Assembly (NCBI GenBank): GCA_963557075.1
Contig: CAUWDA010000005.1
Coordinates: 13,896-77,895 of the forward strand
From: Flavonifractor sp963557075
GTDB taxonomy: Bacteria; Bacillota; Clostridia; Oscillospirales; Oscillospiraceae
Reading direction: 5' to 3'
Length of the DNA stretch: 64,000 nucleotides
A model generated the notes under the pieces. It was not told where the DNA came from and ran no database searches. It saw only the letters and a list, made by a program, of their open reading frames with translations. How positions within the stretch are numbered: the first letter of the stretch is position 1; each line of letters opens with the position of its first letter. The position numbers and the translations under genes are program-made. Of this stretch, positions 24,907 to 33,438 are shown piece after piece.

Positions 24907-27567
24907 TCAGCCCTTGGCCGCCGCCCAGCTTCTGCCGGCATGGGCCTCGGCGATGAGGGGCAGGGCCAGCTCCACCACCTGCTCCATCTCGGTCTCCAGC
25001 AGGGTCTTGACCCGGTCGGTCTCCTCCTCCGGGCACTCCACGATCAGCTCGTCGTGGACCTGGAGGATAAGTCTGGCCTCCAGCCCCTCGGAGCGCAGCC
25101 TGTCCGCCACCCGGATCATGGCCAGCTTGATGATGTCGGCGGCGGTGCCCTGGATGGGCATGTTCAGGGCCACCCGCTCCCCGAAGGAGCGCATATTGAA
25201 GTTGGAGGACTTGAGCTCAGGAAGCCACCGGCGGCGGCCCATGAGGGTGGACACATAGCCGTCGGCCTTGGCCCGTTCCACCACCTGGGTCATATAGGCG
25301 TGGACGCCGGAGTACTTCTCAAAGTATTTCTCCATATACGCCTTGGCTTCCGCCCGGGTGACCCCGATATCCTGGGACAGAGAGAAGTCGGAGATGCCGT
25401 ATACGATGCCGAAGTTCACCGCCTTGGCCCGGCGGCGCATCTCGTGGGTGACCTCCTGAGGCGCCACCCCAAACACCTGGGAGGCGGTGACGGTGTGGAT
25501 GTCCTCTCCCGAACGGAAGGCGGATATCATGTGCTCGTCCCCGGCGATATGGGCAAGCAGCCGCAGCTCGATCTGGGAGTAGTCGGCGTCCACCAGCATC
25601 CTGCCCGCCGGGGCCACGAACATCTTCCGCAGCTCCGCCCCCAGCTCGGTGCGGACGGGGATATTTTGCAGGTTGGGCTCGGTGGAGCTGAGCCGCCCGG
25701 TGGCGGTGACGGTGTTCTGGAAGGAGGTGTGGATGCGCCCGTCAGCGGCGATGACCTTGGTCAGACCGTCCACATAGGTGGATTTCAGCTTGGCCAGCTG
25801 CCGGTAGTCCAGCACCGCCTCCACGATGGGGTGCTTGTCCCGCAGCTTCTCCAGCACCTCGGCGTTGGTGGAGTAGCCCGTCTTGGTCTTTTTCACCGGG
25901 GGCAGACCCAGCTTATCAAAGAGGATGTGGCCGAACTGCTGGGTGGAGTTGATGTTGAACTGCTCCCCCGCCAGCTCGTAGATGAGGGTCTCATCAGCCT
26001 GGATGCGCCCATCCAGCATCTCGCCGAAAGCGGTGAGCGCGCCCCGGTCCACCAGCCCCCCGGCGTGCTCCATCCCCGCCAGCACCGGGCACAGGGGGAG
26101 CTCCACCTCATAGTACAGCTTGTCCATGCCCAGCTCGCTCAAACGGGGGGCCATGGCCCCCTTCAGCGCCCCGATGAGGGCACAGTGGGACAGCAGCCCG
26201 CTCAGGGCGGCGTCCGGATCGGCCAGAGGCGTAAAGGCGTCCGGGGCCAGATAGGTCTCCTTGGCCTTGGCAAACTCCTGGTTGAACCACCGCATACCCA
26301 GGGTCTCCAGCTCATAGCTGCCGTCGGTAGGGGCCAGCAGATAGGCGGCGAGGGCGGTATCAAAGATAAAGCCGCCCCCCTCGATGCCCTCGTCCAGCAG
26401 CCGGGACAGCAGGGTCTTTACGTCGTGGGCATTCTTCCTGATATCAGGGGCGAAGAGGGCCTTCAAAACCTCGTTGTACCCCTCCAGCCGGTCGGCACGG
26501 AGGACGGCAGCACGGCTCTCATCTTCGCCCTCCCGGTACTCCACCGCCACCACATCCAGGGAGGGCAGGGCCAGCACATCCACGCTGTCCTGCTCCCGCC
26601 AGAGGGCCAGCAGTTCCTTCGCCCGGGCCATGTCCTCCACCACCTCGCTGGTGCAGGCGCCGGTGAGCTGCTCCTCCTGACAGACCTCCCCCTGGGGGGC
26701 CTGCAGGCCCAGCTTGTCAATGAGCTTGTTGAACTCCAGCTTGAGGAAGAGCTCGTACAGGGCGGCCCCGTCCGGCTCTCTCCGCAGGTTGGTCTCGGGG
26801 GTAAAGTCGATGGGGGCGTCACAGCGGATGAGGGCCAGGTCATAGGACATTTTGGCCTGCTCAGCCCCCTCCTTCAGCTTTTTCAGCACGGCGGGCTTGG
26901 CCTCCACGCTGTCCAGGTCCCCATAGATGGCCTCTACGCTGTGGTAGCGCTGGATCAGATCCATAGCGGTCTTCTCCCCGATGCCCTTGACGCCGGGGAT
27001 ATTGTCGCTGGTGTCCCCCATGAGGGCCTTCAGGTCCACCATGTGGATGGGCTCAAAGCCGTAGGCCTCCCGGAAGGCGTCGGGGGTCATCTCCTTAGTG
27101 GTGGTCTGGCCCATGCGGGTAGACACCAGCTTCACCCGGGCAGAGTCGGTGATGAGCTGGAGAGAGTCCTTATCTCCGGTGACGATGACGGTGTCCCACC
27201 CGGCGGCGGTGTCCTTCACCGAGATGGTGCCGATCAGGTCGTCGGCCTCCCAGCCGTCCAGCTCATAGCGGGGGATGTTCATGGCGGCCAGCACATCCTT
27301 GAGCACCGGCAGCTGGGCCGCCAGCTCCTCGGGCATCCCCTTGCGCTGGGCTTTGTACCCCTCATAGGCCAGGTGGCGGAAGGTGGGGGCTTTCCGGTCA
27401 AAGGTCACGCACAGGGCGTCGGGCTGTTCCTCGTCGATCAGCTTGAGCAGGATGTTCACAAAGCCGTATACCGCATTGGTGGGCTGCCCGTCCCGGGTGG
27501 TGAGCAGCCGGATGCCGTAAAAGGCCCGGTTGATGATGGAATTGCCGTCGATGACCATGAGCTTCAT
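24907..27567 (-). CDS. polA: DNA polymerase I
   Basis: Repair and Okazaki-fragment polymerase of 886 residues. The N-terminal 5' nuclease domain includes VIDGNSIINRAFYGI and later GIKGIGEKTA-like helix-hairpin-helix sequence (here VKGIGEKTAMDLI). The C-terminal polymerase has the A motif DADYSQIELRLLAHI, the O-helix region RRRAKAVNFGIVYGIS and the C motif LQVHDELIVE. The central 3'-5' exonuclease domain lacks the usual D-x-E residues and looks inactive, as in many Gram-positive PolI. The ATG at 27567 has AGGAGG eight bases upstream; an in-frame extension to 27681 is discarded. Confidence 0.95.
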   Translation of the reverse strand: MKLMVIDGNSIINRAFYGIRLLTTRDGQPTNAVYGFVNILLKLIDEEQPDALCVTFDRKAPTFRHLAYEGYKAQRKGMPEELAAQLPVLKDVLAAMNIPRYELDGWEADDLIGTISVKDTAAGWDTVIVTGDKDSLQLITDSARVKLVSTRMGQTTTKEMTPDAFREAYGFEPIHMVDLKALMGDTSDNIPGVKGIGEKTAMDLIQRYHSVEAIYGDLDSVEAKPAVLKKLKEGAEQAKMSYDLALIRCDAPIDFTPETNLRREPDGAALYELFLKLEFNKLIDKLGLQAPQGEVCQEEQLTGACTSEVVEDMARAKELLALWREQDSVDVLALPSLDVVAVEYREGEDESRAAVLRADRLEGYNEVLKALFAPDIRKNAHDVKTLLSRLLDEGIEGGGFIFDTALAAYLLAPTDGSYELETLGMRWFNQEFAKAKETYLAPDAFTPLADPDAALSGLLSHCALIGALKGAMAPRLSELGMDKLYYEVELPLCPVLAGMEHAGGLVDRGALTAFGEMLDGRIQADETLIYELAGEQFNINSTQQFGHILFDKLGLPPVKKTKTGYSTNAEVLEKLRDKHPIVEAVLDYRQLAKLKSTYVDGLTKVIAADGRIHTSFQNTVTATGRLSSTEPNLQNIPVRTELGAELRKMFVAPAGRMLVDADYSQIELRLLAHIAGDEHMISAFRSGEDIHTVTASQVFGVAPQEVTHEMRRRAKAVNFGIVYGISDFSLSQDIGVTRAEAKAYMEKYFEKYSGVHAYMTQVVERAKADGYVSTLMGRRRWLPELKSSNFNMRSFGERVALNMPIQGTAADIIKLAMIRVADRLRSEGLEARLILQVHDELIVECPEEETDRVKTLLETEMEQVVELALPLIAEAHAGRSWAAAKG

Positions 27568-27617
27568 GAAAGGACCCTCCTGCCGTCCGGTACCCCGGAC
27601 ATAAAATCTCAGGGTAT

Positions 27618-27646
27618 AGTATACCAGTTTTCCCCGCCCTGTACAA
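27618..27646 (-). promoter_or_regulatory. Promoter of polA
   Basis: On the minus strand TTGTAC (27641-27646), 17-bp spacer, TATACT (27618-27623), just before the polA ribosome-binding site. Confidence 0.72.
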
Positions 27647-27652
27647 GTAAAA

Positions 27653-27677
27653 CCCCGCCGGTACCCGGACCGGCGGG
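27653..27677 (-). terminator. Terminator after the riboswitch-associated gene
   Basis: CCCGCCGGT / ACCGGCGGG stem with a six-base loop; on the minus strand it is followed by GTTTTA. It separates the unknown gene at 27748 from polA. Confidence 0.65.
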
Positions 27678-27747
27678 TCATATCGCTCTATTTTATCTTT
27701 ATCGGTATCCCGCAGGCGGTACCTCTACCCCTGTCCTCTGCCGCAGG

Positions 27748-28395
27748 TCAGCTCCCGCCCCCGGCCCAGTGCCGCCGCATATACCGGCGCACCGATTTGC
27801 TCAGGGCCGGGATACCCAGCAGCTCCAGTCCTGTACGCCAGGTGCAGCCCGCCCGGACAAAGAGGCGGTACACCTGCTCCGGCACATCTCCCCCGCCGGG
27901 CAGGCGACCTTCCGCACGCACCAGGGCACAGTAGTCCCGCAGGACTGCCCGTTCCCCTTCGTCCAGCGCCACACCCAGATCGGCACAGCGGGCTAAAAAG
28001 GTTTCATCGTCCACCCGCTGGGGCCAGTCCGCGCTCCACAGCGCCTCCGCCTCCTTCTGCCGGCTGCGGCCCCTGGCCTGCCAGCAGGCCCGGTGGATCG
28101 AGCCAAAGCGCTTCTCCAGATACCAGCGGTACACGCACAGCAGCCGCTCCGGCCTGGGCGGGCCGTTCCGGCCCTCCATGGTCTCCACCAGCGGCTCCAG
28201 CAGCTCCTCGTCGGAAAAGCTGGTATACACCTGTCTGCCGATGGGGAAGGCAGGCGAAAAATAGGGGGTCAGGTCCCCATCCAGCCCCTGGGTCAGGCCG
28301 GGGGCGTCCTCCAGCTCCTCCTCCAGCTCCGTCAGCCACTGGCGGTATCCGTTCAGCTCCCGCGGGGTCAGTCTCTCGTTTCCGGTCTGTTTCAT
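27748..28395 (-). CDS. Uncharacterised protein downstream of a cobalamin riboswitch
   Basis: Unrecognised 215-residue cytoplasmic protein, charged and rich in W, R and E. The segment RYRW-like LLCVYRWYLEKRFGSIHRAC (residues about 86-105) and the end SKSVRRYMRRHW look like small basic helices that could bind nucleic acid, but there is no firm family match. GGGAGGG lies nine bases before the ATG. Upstream on the same strand are a terminator hairpin and a full cobalamin riboswitch, so the gene is probably repressed by B12, an unusual setting for a protein with no visible B12-related domain. Confidence 0.7.
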   Translation of the reverse strand: MKQTGNERLTPRELNGYRQWLTELEEELEDAPGLTQGLDGDLTPYFSPAFPIGRQVYTSFSDEELLEPLVETMEGRNGPPRPERLLCVYRWYLEKRFGSIHRACWQARGRSRQKEAEALWSADWPQRVDDETFLARCADLGVALDEGERAVLRDYCALVRAEGRLPGGGDVPEQVYRLFVRAGCTWRTGLELLGIPALSKSVRRYMRRHWAGGGS

Positions 28396-28469
28396 GCTGA
28401 TGTTCCCTCCCTGCCGCTGCGCGGCTCTCCGGCGGGGTGGCGCTTGTGGGCGCAGCCCGGCGCAAACGC

Positions 28470-28499
28470 AAAAGAGCTTCCCCGGCGGGAAGCTCTTTT
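28470..28499 (-). terminator. Intrinsic terminator between riboswitch and gene (likely expression platform)
   Basis: AAAAGAGCTTCCC / GGGAAGCTCTTTT with a CGGC loop; on the minus strand it ends in TTTT. It lies about 70 bases after the cobalamin aptamer and 75 bases before the gene start. Confidence 0.82.
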
Positions 28500-28567
28500 G
28501 TATGCGTCAAAAACAGTGGCTGCTGCCACGCGCCCTTTCCCCGCCGATCGGACGCGCATACACCGCG

Positions 28568-28731
28568 GCTGGCTGGTCTCCTGGCTTGGACTCCTCCTCG
28601 CGCCCGTCTTCCCATCCGGCTTCCGGACAGTGACATCGTAGGCGTTCGTCATCCTTACAGTAGAGAGGGCTGCTGCGGACTTTCACCGCATTCCCATTGA
28701 AAGCCTTTGCATGTGCAAAAGGCTACCAGCC
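28568..28731 (-). ncRNA. Cobalamin (AdoCbl-type) riboswitch
   Basis: Read on the minus strand, the RNA begins GGCTGGTAGCC and shows the conserved AATGGGAAT, GCGGTGAAAGTCCGC, CAGCAGCCC, CTGTAAGGATGACGAA, the B12-box like GTCACTG, GGGAAGACGGGC and the closing GAGTCCAAGCCAGGAGACC, in that order. The first and last segments pair to close the structure. This is a full-length class I aptamer. It is followed by a terminator hairpin, so B12 binding would be expected to cause early termination. The downstream gene is the uncharacterised ORF at 27748-28395. Confidence 0.93.
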
Positions 28732-28770
28732 GCTGTGATTCACTTGTCAGTGTTCTGGTTTTACCATCGG

Positions 28771-29598
28771 TCACAGATTCCCATAGGGCCCCTGCCAGCT
28801 GTTGGACTGAGGCTGACCGGGGAAGGAGCCGTACACCACCCAGCTGTAGAAATTGGCCTGGGCAGCGCCCATGTAGGGATCGAGCCAGAAGGACAGGATC
28901 CCCAGCGTAAAGGGGACCAGCAGGGTCCAGCCCAGGAAGGACAGGTCCTGCACAAAGAGGTCCACAATATGGCCCCGCATGGCGCTCTTGCTGTGGCGGA
29001 TGGCCTCAAGCGCTCCCATCTCCGGATTGTCCAGCAGGAAATAGGGGGCCAGCCGGTAGCGGCAGTTCACAATGACCGTCCACAGCGCCATTCCCACGAC
29101 GCCAATCATGGCCGGGAACATAAGCCCGCTCACCACGCTCAGCATTACCATCACCATGTAGAAGGCCACGCCGATCAGCCCCCACAGGAAGGTGAACAGG
29201 CTGGTCAGGAAGCCCACGCCCAGGGAGCGGCCGATGTGATAAAAGCCGTCCAGCAGGTTGCGGTAGCTGGGGCCCTCCCGCCGGGCCATCCGCAGACAGT
29301 AAGATGTGTAGCCATAGCCCATCACCCAGTTGTACAGGCTGAGCAGGAACTGCATAAGGAAGATCAGACCCAGCCGGCTGAAGGTGAAGATAGAGGTCAT
29401 GATCTCCTCGACTGAATAGGTGGTCTCAGTCAGGTAAAAGTAGGCGGCTTCAAAGGGCGCGGCCACATAGCTCAGCACAATGCTGCCCAGCACGCCGGTC
29501 AGCAGCAGATAGACCAGCGTGACCAGCACGGGGTTGGGCCTGGCCCCCCGCATAGCGTCCCGGGCCAGCCACTTGGCCTCCTGACGGTTATATCCCAT
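28771..29598 (-). CDS. DUF975 family membrane protein
   Basis: Uncharacterised membrane protein of 275 residues with about five or six hydrophobic segments. The N-terminal region (AKWLARDAMRG) and central LLDGFYHIGRSLGVGFLTSL and YRLAPYFLLDNPEMGALEAI match the DUF975 pattern, in which a short motif with D-N-P and a following helix recurs. The C-terminus is rich in G, Q, S and P. It lies upstream of the cobalamin riboswitch on the same strand. The function is unknown. Confidence 0.82.
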   Translation of the reverse strand: MGYNRQEAKWLARDAMRGARPNPVLVTLVYLLLTGVLGSIVLSYVAAPFEAAYFYLTETTYSVEEIMTSIFTFSRLGLIFLMQFLLSLYNWVMGYGYTSYCLRMARREGPSYRNLLDGFYHIGRSLGVGFLTSLFTFLWGLIGVAFYMVMVMLSVVSGLMFPAMIGVVGMALWTVIVNCRYRLAPYFLLDNPEMGALEAIRHSKSAMRGHIVDLFVQDLSFLGWTLLVPFTLGILSFWLDPYMGAAQANFYSWVVYGSFPGQPQSNSWQGPYGNL

Positions 29599-29650
29599 AA
29601 TGCTCCCTCACAGTTCTATGTAATCGGTCTCTTGAGGGAATCATACCACA

Positions 29651-31285
29651 TCACTTTGCCGATTGCAACCCGGGCAGACGGATCGTAAAGGTCACGCCGC
29701 CCCCACGGTTGGCCGCCCAGCAGCGGCCCCCGTGGGCCTCTGTCACCGCCCGGACGACGGCCAGACCCAGACCTGTGCCGCCCTCCTCCCGGCTGCGGCC
29801 CTGATCCCCCCGGTAGAAGGGCTCAAACAGGCGGTCCAGCTGCTCCGGCGGGACGGGGTCGCCGTCGTTGTCCACCGTCAGCTGGATGCCCCGTCCCTTC
29901 CGGGTAAGGGCGACGGTCACTGTGCCGCCGGGGGCACAGTGGCGCAGGGCGTTGTCCAGCAGATTGTCCACCATCTCCTCCAGCCGCAGCTTCTCCCCCA
30001 GCACCGCCGCCCCTTCCAGCTCCGTGACCAGCCGGAGCCTCTTCTGCTCCGCCGGCAGAGTCAGCCGGGCGGCGCAGTTCGCCACCAGGGCGGTCAGGTC
30101 CAAAGGCTCCCGCTGGATCGGTCCGCCATTCTCCAGCCGGGACAGGTCCATCAAACTGCTCACCAGGGCCGCCATCCGGTCGCTCTCCTCCACCACGATG
30201 CCCAGGTACTCCTGCCGTCTGTCCGGGTCGATGTCCTCCCCCAGGGCCTCGGCGTGGGTGCGGAGCACCGCCAGCGGGGTTTTCAGCTCATGGGCCGCCG
30301 CCCGGGTAAAGGCCCGCTCCCGCCGGATGGCCCGGGTCTCCAGCCAGGCGGTGAACAGCGCCAGGGCCACCGCTGCCGCCAGGGTGAAAGACGCCGTTGG
30401 CAGTAAGCCCCTCAGCATATAGTCCTCCGGCAGGTCGCAGGCCATCGCTACAGGCTGGGTACCCGTATTGTTCAGCTCGGCCCCCTTGACCAGATATACT
30501 CCCCCCTCCGTCCACCACTCCGGCCTATTCTCCTCCAGGCCGTTTACTTTGGCCTGGAGGGCCTGATACTGCTCCATCCGCTTCTCTGGCCCGTCCGGAC
30601 CCGTGAGAGCCGAGTAGAATTCTATCCACTCCAGAGAGAAGTGCTGGGGAACCTTTCCGGGGAACAGATCGGCATTGGAGTCCACCAGCGGACGCGCTTT
30701 CTCTCCATACGTCAGCTTTTGGACGTAGATACTCTCTCCCACTTCCCAGCCAACCAGTTCCAGCTTCTCTACGCGTACTCCCGCGGCAGCGTTGGTGGAA
30801 TATCCCCGGAAGCCGCTGGCGCTGATCTCATTGAGGGTGTGGGCCGCCTTCAGCTGCTGCTCCCGGCTCAACGCCGGATCAAAGAGCAGGTATCTGATTC
30901 TGCCCGTATCATTCTCGGAGGCCAGTGCGCCGTAACCCACCAGCATCTGACTCTGGCCCAGCATGTTCCCCCGCTCATCGTACACCCGCAGGAAGAGTTG
31001 TCCTCCATAGTCCTTCAGCGTGTCGCACCCACTCATAGTAAGTACCGCAGAAAACTTATCTTCCTCCCAGGGCAAAAAACGTACGACTCCCGACGCGGAT
31101 CTGGCGGAAAGCCTGGATTCTCCCTGTGCAATGGCGTTTGGCAGTTTGGATTTCTCCCGCGCTATCTCTTCCTGGCTCCACCGGCTATTGAGCCCGATCA
31201 CAGCAATCATGGCTACCACCCACAACAGGAAAAACACACCCACGCTCTTGACAAAGCATCCGAAAAACAGCCGCCTATCTTTCAT
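29651..31285 (-). CDS. Sensor histidine kinase of two-component system 1
   Basis: Membrane sensor kinase of 544 residues. A first membrane helix (about residues 8-31) is followed by an extracytoplasmic domain of roughly 270 residues with no recognised fold, then a second helix (SFTLAAAVALALFTAW). The HisKA motif is AAAHELKTPLAVLRTHAEA with the phospho-accepting His; the ATPase shows DNLLDNALRHC and GGTGLGLAVVRAV. The ATG at 31285 lies one base after the stop of the response regulator gene. The signal is unknown. Confidence 0.92.
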   Translation of the reverse strand: MKDRRLFFGCFVKSVGVFFLLWVVAMIAVIGLNSRWSQEEIAREKSKLPNAIAQGESRLSARSASGVVRFLPWEEDKFSAVLTMSGCDTLKDYGGQLFLRVYDERGNMLGQSQMLVGYGALASENDTGRIRYLLFDPALSREQQLKAAHTLNEISASGFRGYSTNAAAGVRVEKLELVGWEVGESIYVQKLTYGEKARPLVDSNADLFPGKVPQHFSLEWIEFYSALTGPDGPEKRMEQYQALQAKVNGLEENRPEWWTEGGVYLVKGAELNNTGTQPVAMACDLPEDYMLRGLLPTASFTLAAAVALALFTAWLETRAIRRERAFTRAAAHELKTPLAVLRTHAEALGEDIDPDRRQEYLGIVVEESDRMAALVSSLMDLSRLENGGPIQREPLDLTALVANCAARLTLPAEQKRLRLVTELEGAAVLGEKLRLEEMVDNLLDNALRHCAPGGTVTVALTRKGRGIQLTVDNDGDPVPPEQLDRLFEPFYRGDQGRSREEGGTGLGLAVVRAVTEAHGGRCWAANRGGGVTFTIRLPGLQSAK

Positions 31286-31286
31286 A

Positions 31287-31958
31287 TCAGCCGCCCTCCA
31301 TCCGATAGCCCGCCTTAAACACCGTCCTGATCTGCTTCCCGGCGCTTCCCAGGGCCGCCCGCAGGCTTTTGACCCGCACGTCCACCGCCCGCTGGCCTCC
31401 CTCAAAGTCGATGCCCCACACCTTGTCCAGCAGCTGGTCCCGGCTGAGCACCTGACCCCTGTTGCGGATGAGGCAGAGCAGCAGGTCGTACTCCCGGGGC
31501 GTCAGCTCCACCGGCTTCCCCGCCACGGTGCAGGTGCGCCCCGCCGTATCCAGGGCAATGGCCCCGCAGGTCAGGGTGTCGCCCCCGCCCTCCCCCCGGC
31601 TGCGGCGGATCACCGCCCTTGTCTTGGCCAGCAGCACCGCCAGTGAAAAGGGCTTGGTCACATAGTCGTCCGCCCCCAGCGCATAGCCCTGGAGCACGTC
31701 CTCCTCGCTCCCCAGGGCGGTGAGAAAGAGGATGGGTACCCGGCTCTTGGCCCGCACCGTCCGGCACACCGAAAAGCCGTCCAGGTTGGGCATGAGCACA
31801 TCCAGCAGAATGGCGTCGTAGTCGTGGTCCCGCAGCAGGTCCAGTGCCTCCTCCCCGTCCCGGGCCAGGTCGCAGTCCAAACCGTGGGCGGTAAAATAGT
31901 CCCGAACAATGTTCCGGATGCGGTCCTCATCCTCCACCACCAGAATGTTCTCCGCCAT
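31287..31958 (-). CDS. OmpR-family response regulator of two-component system 1
   Basis: Response regulator of 223 residues. The receiver domain begins ENILVVEDEDRIRNIV, has its phospho-acceptor Asp in DAILLDVLMPNLDG and the conserved Lys in YVTKPFS. The C-terminal winged helix has VELTPREYDLLLCLIRNRG, LDKVWG and VDVRVKSLRAAL. It is followed by the kinase gene with a one-base gap. The ATG at 31958 is chosen over an upstream in-frame start. Confidence 0.92.
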   Translation of the reverse strand: MAENILVVEDEDRIRNIVRDYFTAHGLDCDLARDGEEALDLLRDHDYDAILLDVLMPNLDGFSVCRTVRAKSRVPILFLTALGSEEDVLQGYALGADDYVTKPFSLAVLLAKTRAVIRRSRGEGGGDTLTCGAIALDTAGRTCTVAGKPVELTPREYDLLLCLIRNRGQVLSRDQLLDKVWGIDFEGGQRAVDVRVKSLRAALGSAGKQIRTVFKAGYRMEGG

Positions 31959-32015
31959 GGCTCTCCCCTCCCTTCCTACACAGGATAGCAGAAAGTTGTG
32001 TCCTTCTGATGTCAA

Positions 32016-32048
32016 AAAGGGCGCTGCAACGGCATTGCAGCGCCCTTT
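32016..32048 (-). terminator. Intrinsic terminator of the TelA gene
   Basis: AAAGGGCGCTGCAA / TTGCAGCGCCCTTT; on the minus strand followed by TTTTT. It separates telA from two-component system 1. Confidence 0.88.
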
Positions 32049-32061
32049 GAGGATCTTCTCG

Positions 32062-33225
32062 TTATCCCCGCAGCTCCAGCAGTTTCTGCTTCAGCTCGCC
32101 CTCGATGCGGCCCAGTTCCACCTCGGCCTCCCGGCGCTTCTGGGCGCCCTCCTGCTGGATCTGCATCACCTCATCCAGCGAGGAGATCAGCTGCTGGTTG
32201 GTGTGCTGGAGGGTCTCCAGATCCACCACAGAGCGCTCGGCCTCCCGGGCGGTCTCCACCGTTCCCATCTTCAGCAGGTCGGCATTCTTCTGCAGCAGCT
32301 CGTTGGTCATGTTGGTCACCGCGTTCTGGGCCGCGGTGGCCTGACGGGAGTGCTCCAGACCCAGGGCCAGCACCATCTGGCTCTTCCACAGGGGAATGGT
32401 GTTCACCAGGGAGGACTGGATCTTCTCCAGCATCAGGGTGTCGTTGTTCTGGATCAGCCGGGTCTGGGGCCCCATCTGAATGGAGATCATCCGGGTCAGC
32501 TCCAGATCGTGGATCTTCTTCTCAAAGCGGGAGCACATGTTGGCCAGGTCGTTGTAGGCCTGGGCGTCCTCCTGGGCGCCGCTCTGGGCGGCCTTCTGCC
32601 GCAGCTCTTCCAGCTCCCCGGCCCGCACCTGGCGCAGGCGTTTCTTGCCCGCCAGGATATACATGGTCAGTTCCTTATAATATTTGGTGTTGAGGTCGTA
32701 CATCTGGTCCAGCATGGCGATGTCCTTCATTAAGGTCACCTGGTGGGCCTCCAGCACCTCCACGATCTTATTCACATTGGTCTCGGCCTTGGTGTAAGAG
32801 GTCTTCATGGCCTCCAGCTGATTGCGCTTTTTCTTGAAAAAGCCCAAAAAGCCCTTCTCCTCTTCCTCGCCGCCGAAGTCCTTCAGCTCCACCACCAGGG
32901 CGGACAGGGCCTCCCCCACCTCGCCCAGGTCCTTGGTGCGCACAGAGTTGAGGGTATTTTCCGAAAATCCGGCGATATTCTTCTGGGCCGCAGCGCCGTA
33001 CTGGAGCACCAGGTTGGTGTCGGTCAGGTCGATCTTCTGGGCAAAATCGTCCACCATTTTGCGCTCGGCCTCGTTGAGCTGGCTCTCGTCCAGCTGAATG
33101 GACTTGACCTCCTCGCTGTCCGCAGGGACAACGGCGGCCTCAGGCGCGGCAGGGGCTTCCGCCGCAGCGGCGCCCAGGTCCGGGGTCAGGGTCAGTTCCG
33201 GGGTGAAATCGGTCATATCTGCCAT
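32062..33225 (-). CDS. TelA/KlaA-family toxic anion resistance protein
   Basis: Predicted soluble, largely helical protein of 387 residues of the TelA family, linked in some bacteria to tellurite or antimicrobial and cell-envelope stress resistance. After an acidic low-complexity N-terminus (to about residue 40), the core has LDQMYDLNTKYYKELTMYIL, then LTRMISIQMGPQTRLIQNND, IPLWKSQMVLALGLEHSRQA and a coiled C-terminus. It stands alone with its own promoter and terminator, not in a ter or xpaC operon here, so the role is inferred from family only. Confidence 0.87.
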   Translation of the reverse strand: MADMTDFTPELTLTPDLGAAAAEAPAAPEAAVVPADSEEVKSIQLDESQLNEAERKMVDDFAQKIDLTDTNLVLQYGAAAQKNIAGFSENTLNSVRTKDLGEVGEALSALVVELKDFGGEEEEKGFLGFFKKKRNQLEAMKTSYTKAETNVNKIVEVLEAHQVTLMKDIAMLDQMYDLNTKYYKELTMYILAGKKRLRQVRAGELEELRQKAAQSGAQEDAQAYNDLANMCSRFEKKIHDLELTRMISIQMGPQTRLIQNNDTLMLEKIQSSLVNTIPLWKSQMVLALGLEHSRQATAAQNAVTNMTNELLQKNADLLKMGTVETAREAERSVVDLETLQHTNQQLISSLDEVMQIQQEGAQKRREAEVELGRIEGELKQKLLELRG

Positions 33226-33315
33226 GGTAAGGCTCCCTCCTATTTCTTCACGGTCAGCCCGCCGGGGTCCTGCCCGGGCACAGGGCGGACTTCTGCCGTC
33301 CGGTCATCTGGGACC

Positions 33316-33344
33316 ATTGTACTTTTTACACCGGTCAGTGTCAA
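33316..33344 (-). promoter_or_regulatory. Promoter of the TelA gene
   Basis: On the minus strand TTGACA (33339-33344), 17-bp spacer, TACAAT (33316-33321). It is back to back with the ilvA promoter, only seven bases away. Confidence 0.8.
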
Positions 33345-33351
33345 GAACACG

Positions 33352-33388
33352 TTGACTTTCCTTTGGAAAGTCAGTATCATAAATACTG
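33352..33388 (+). promoter_or_regulatory. ilvA promoter with two inverted repeats
   Basis: TTGACT (33352-33357), 17-bp spacer, TATCAT (33375-33380). GACTTTCC-TTT-GGAAAGTC (33354-33372) covers the -35 and spacer, and CAGTAT-CATAA-ATACTG (33372-33388) covers the -10. Both are candidate operator sites. Confidence 0.78.
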
Positions 33389-33438
33389 ATTTACCCAGTG
33401 GAAGTCCACATTCCCATTGAGAGAGGAAGTCTTGTCCC

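Noticed and set aside
23542..27996. Open frame of about 1480 codons on the plus strand opposite rimI, GNAT and polA
   Set aside because: Shadow of GC-rich coding DNA; polA and rimI on the minus strand are certain.
28392..28652. 86-codon frame on the minus strand over the cobalamin riboswitch region
   Set aside because: The region is an RNA aptamer plus terminator, and the frame has no ribosome-binding site or family match.
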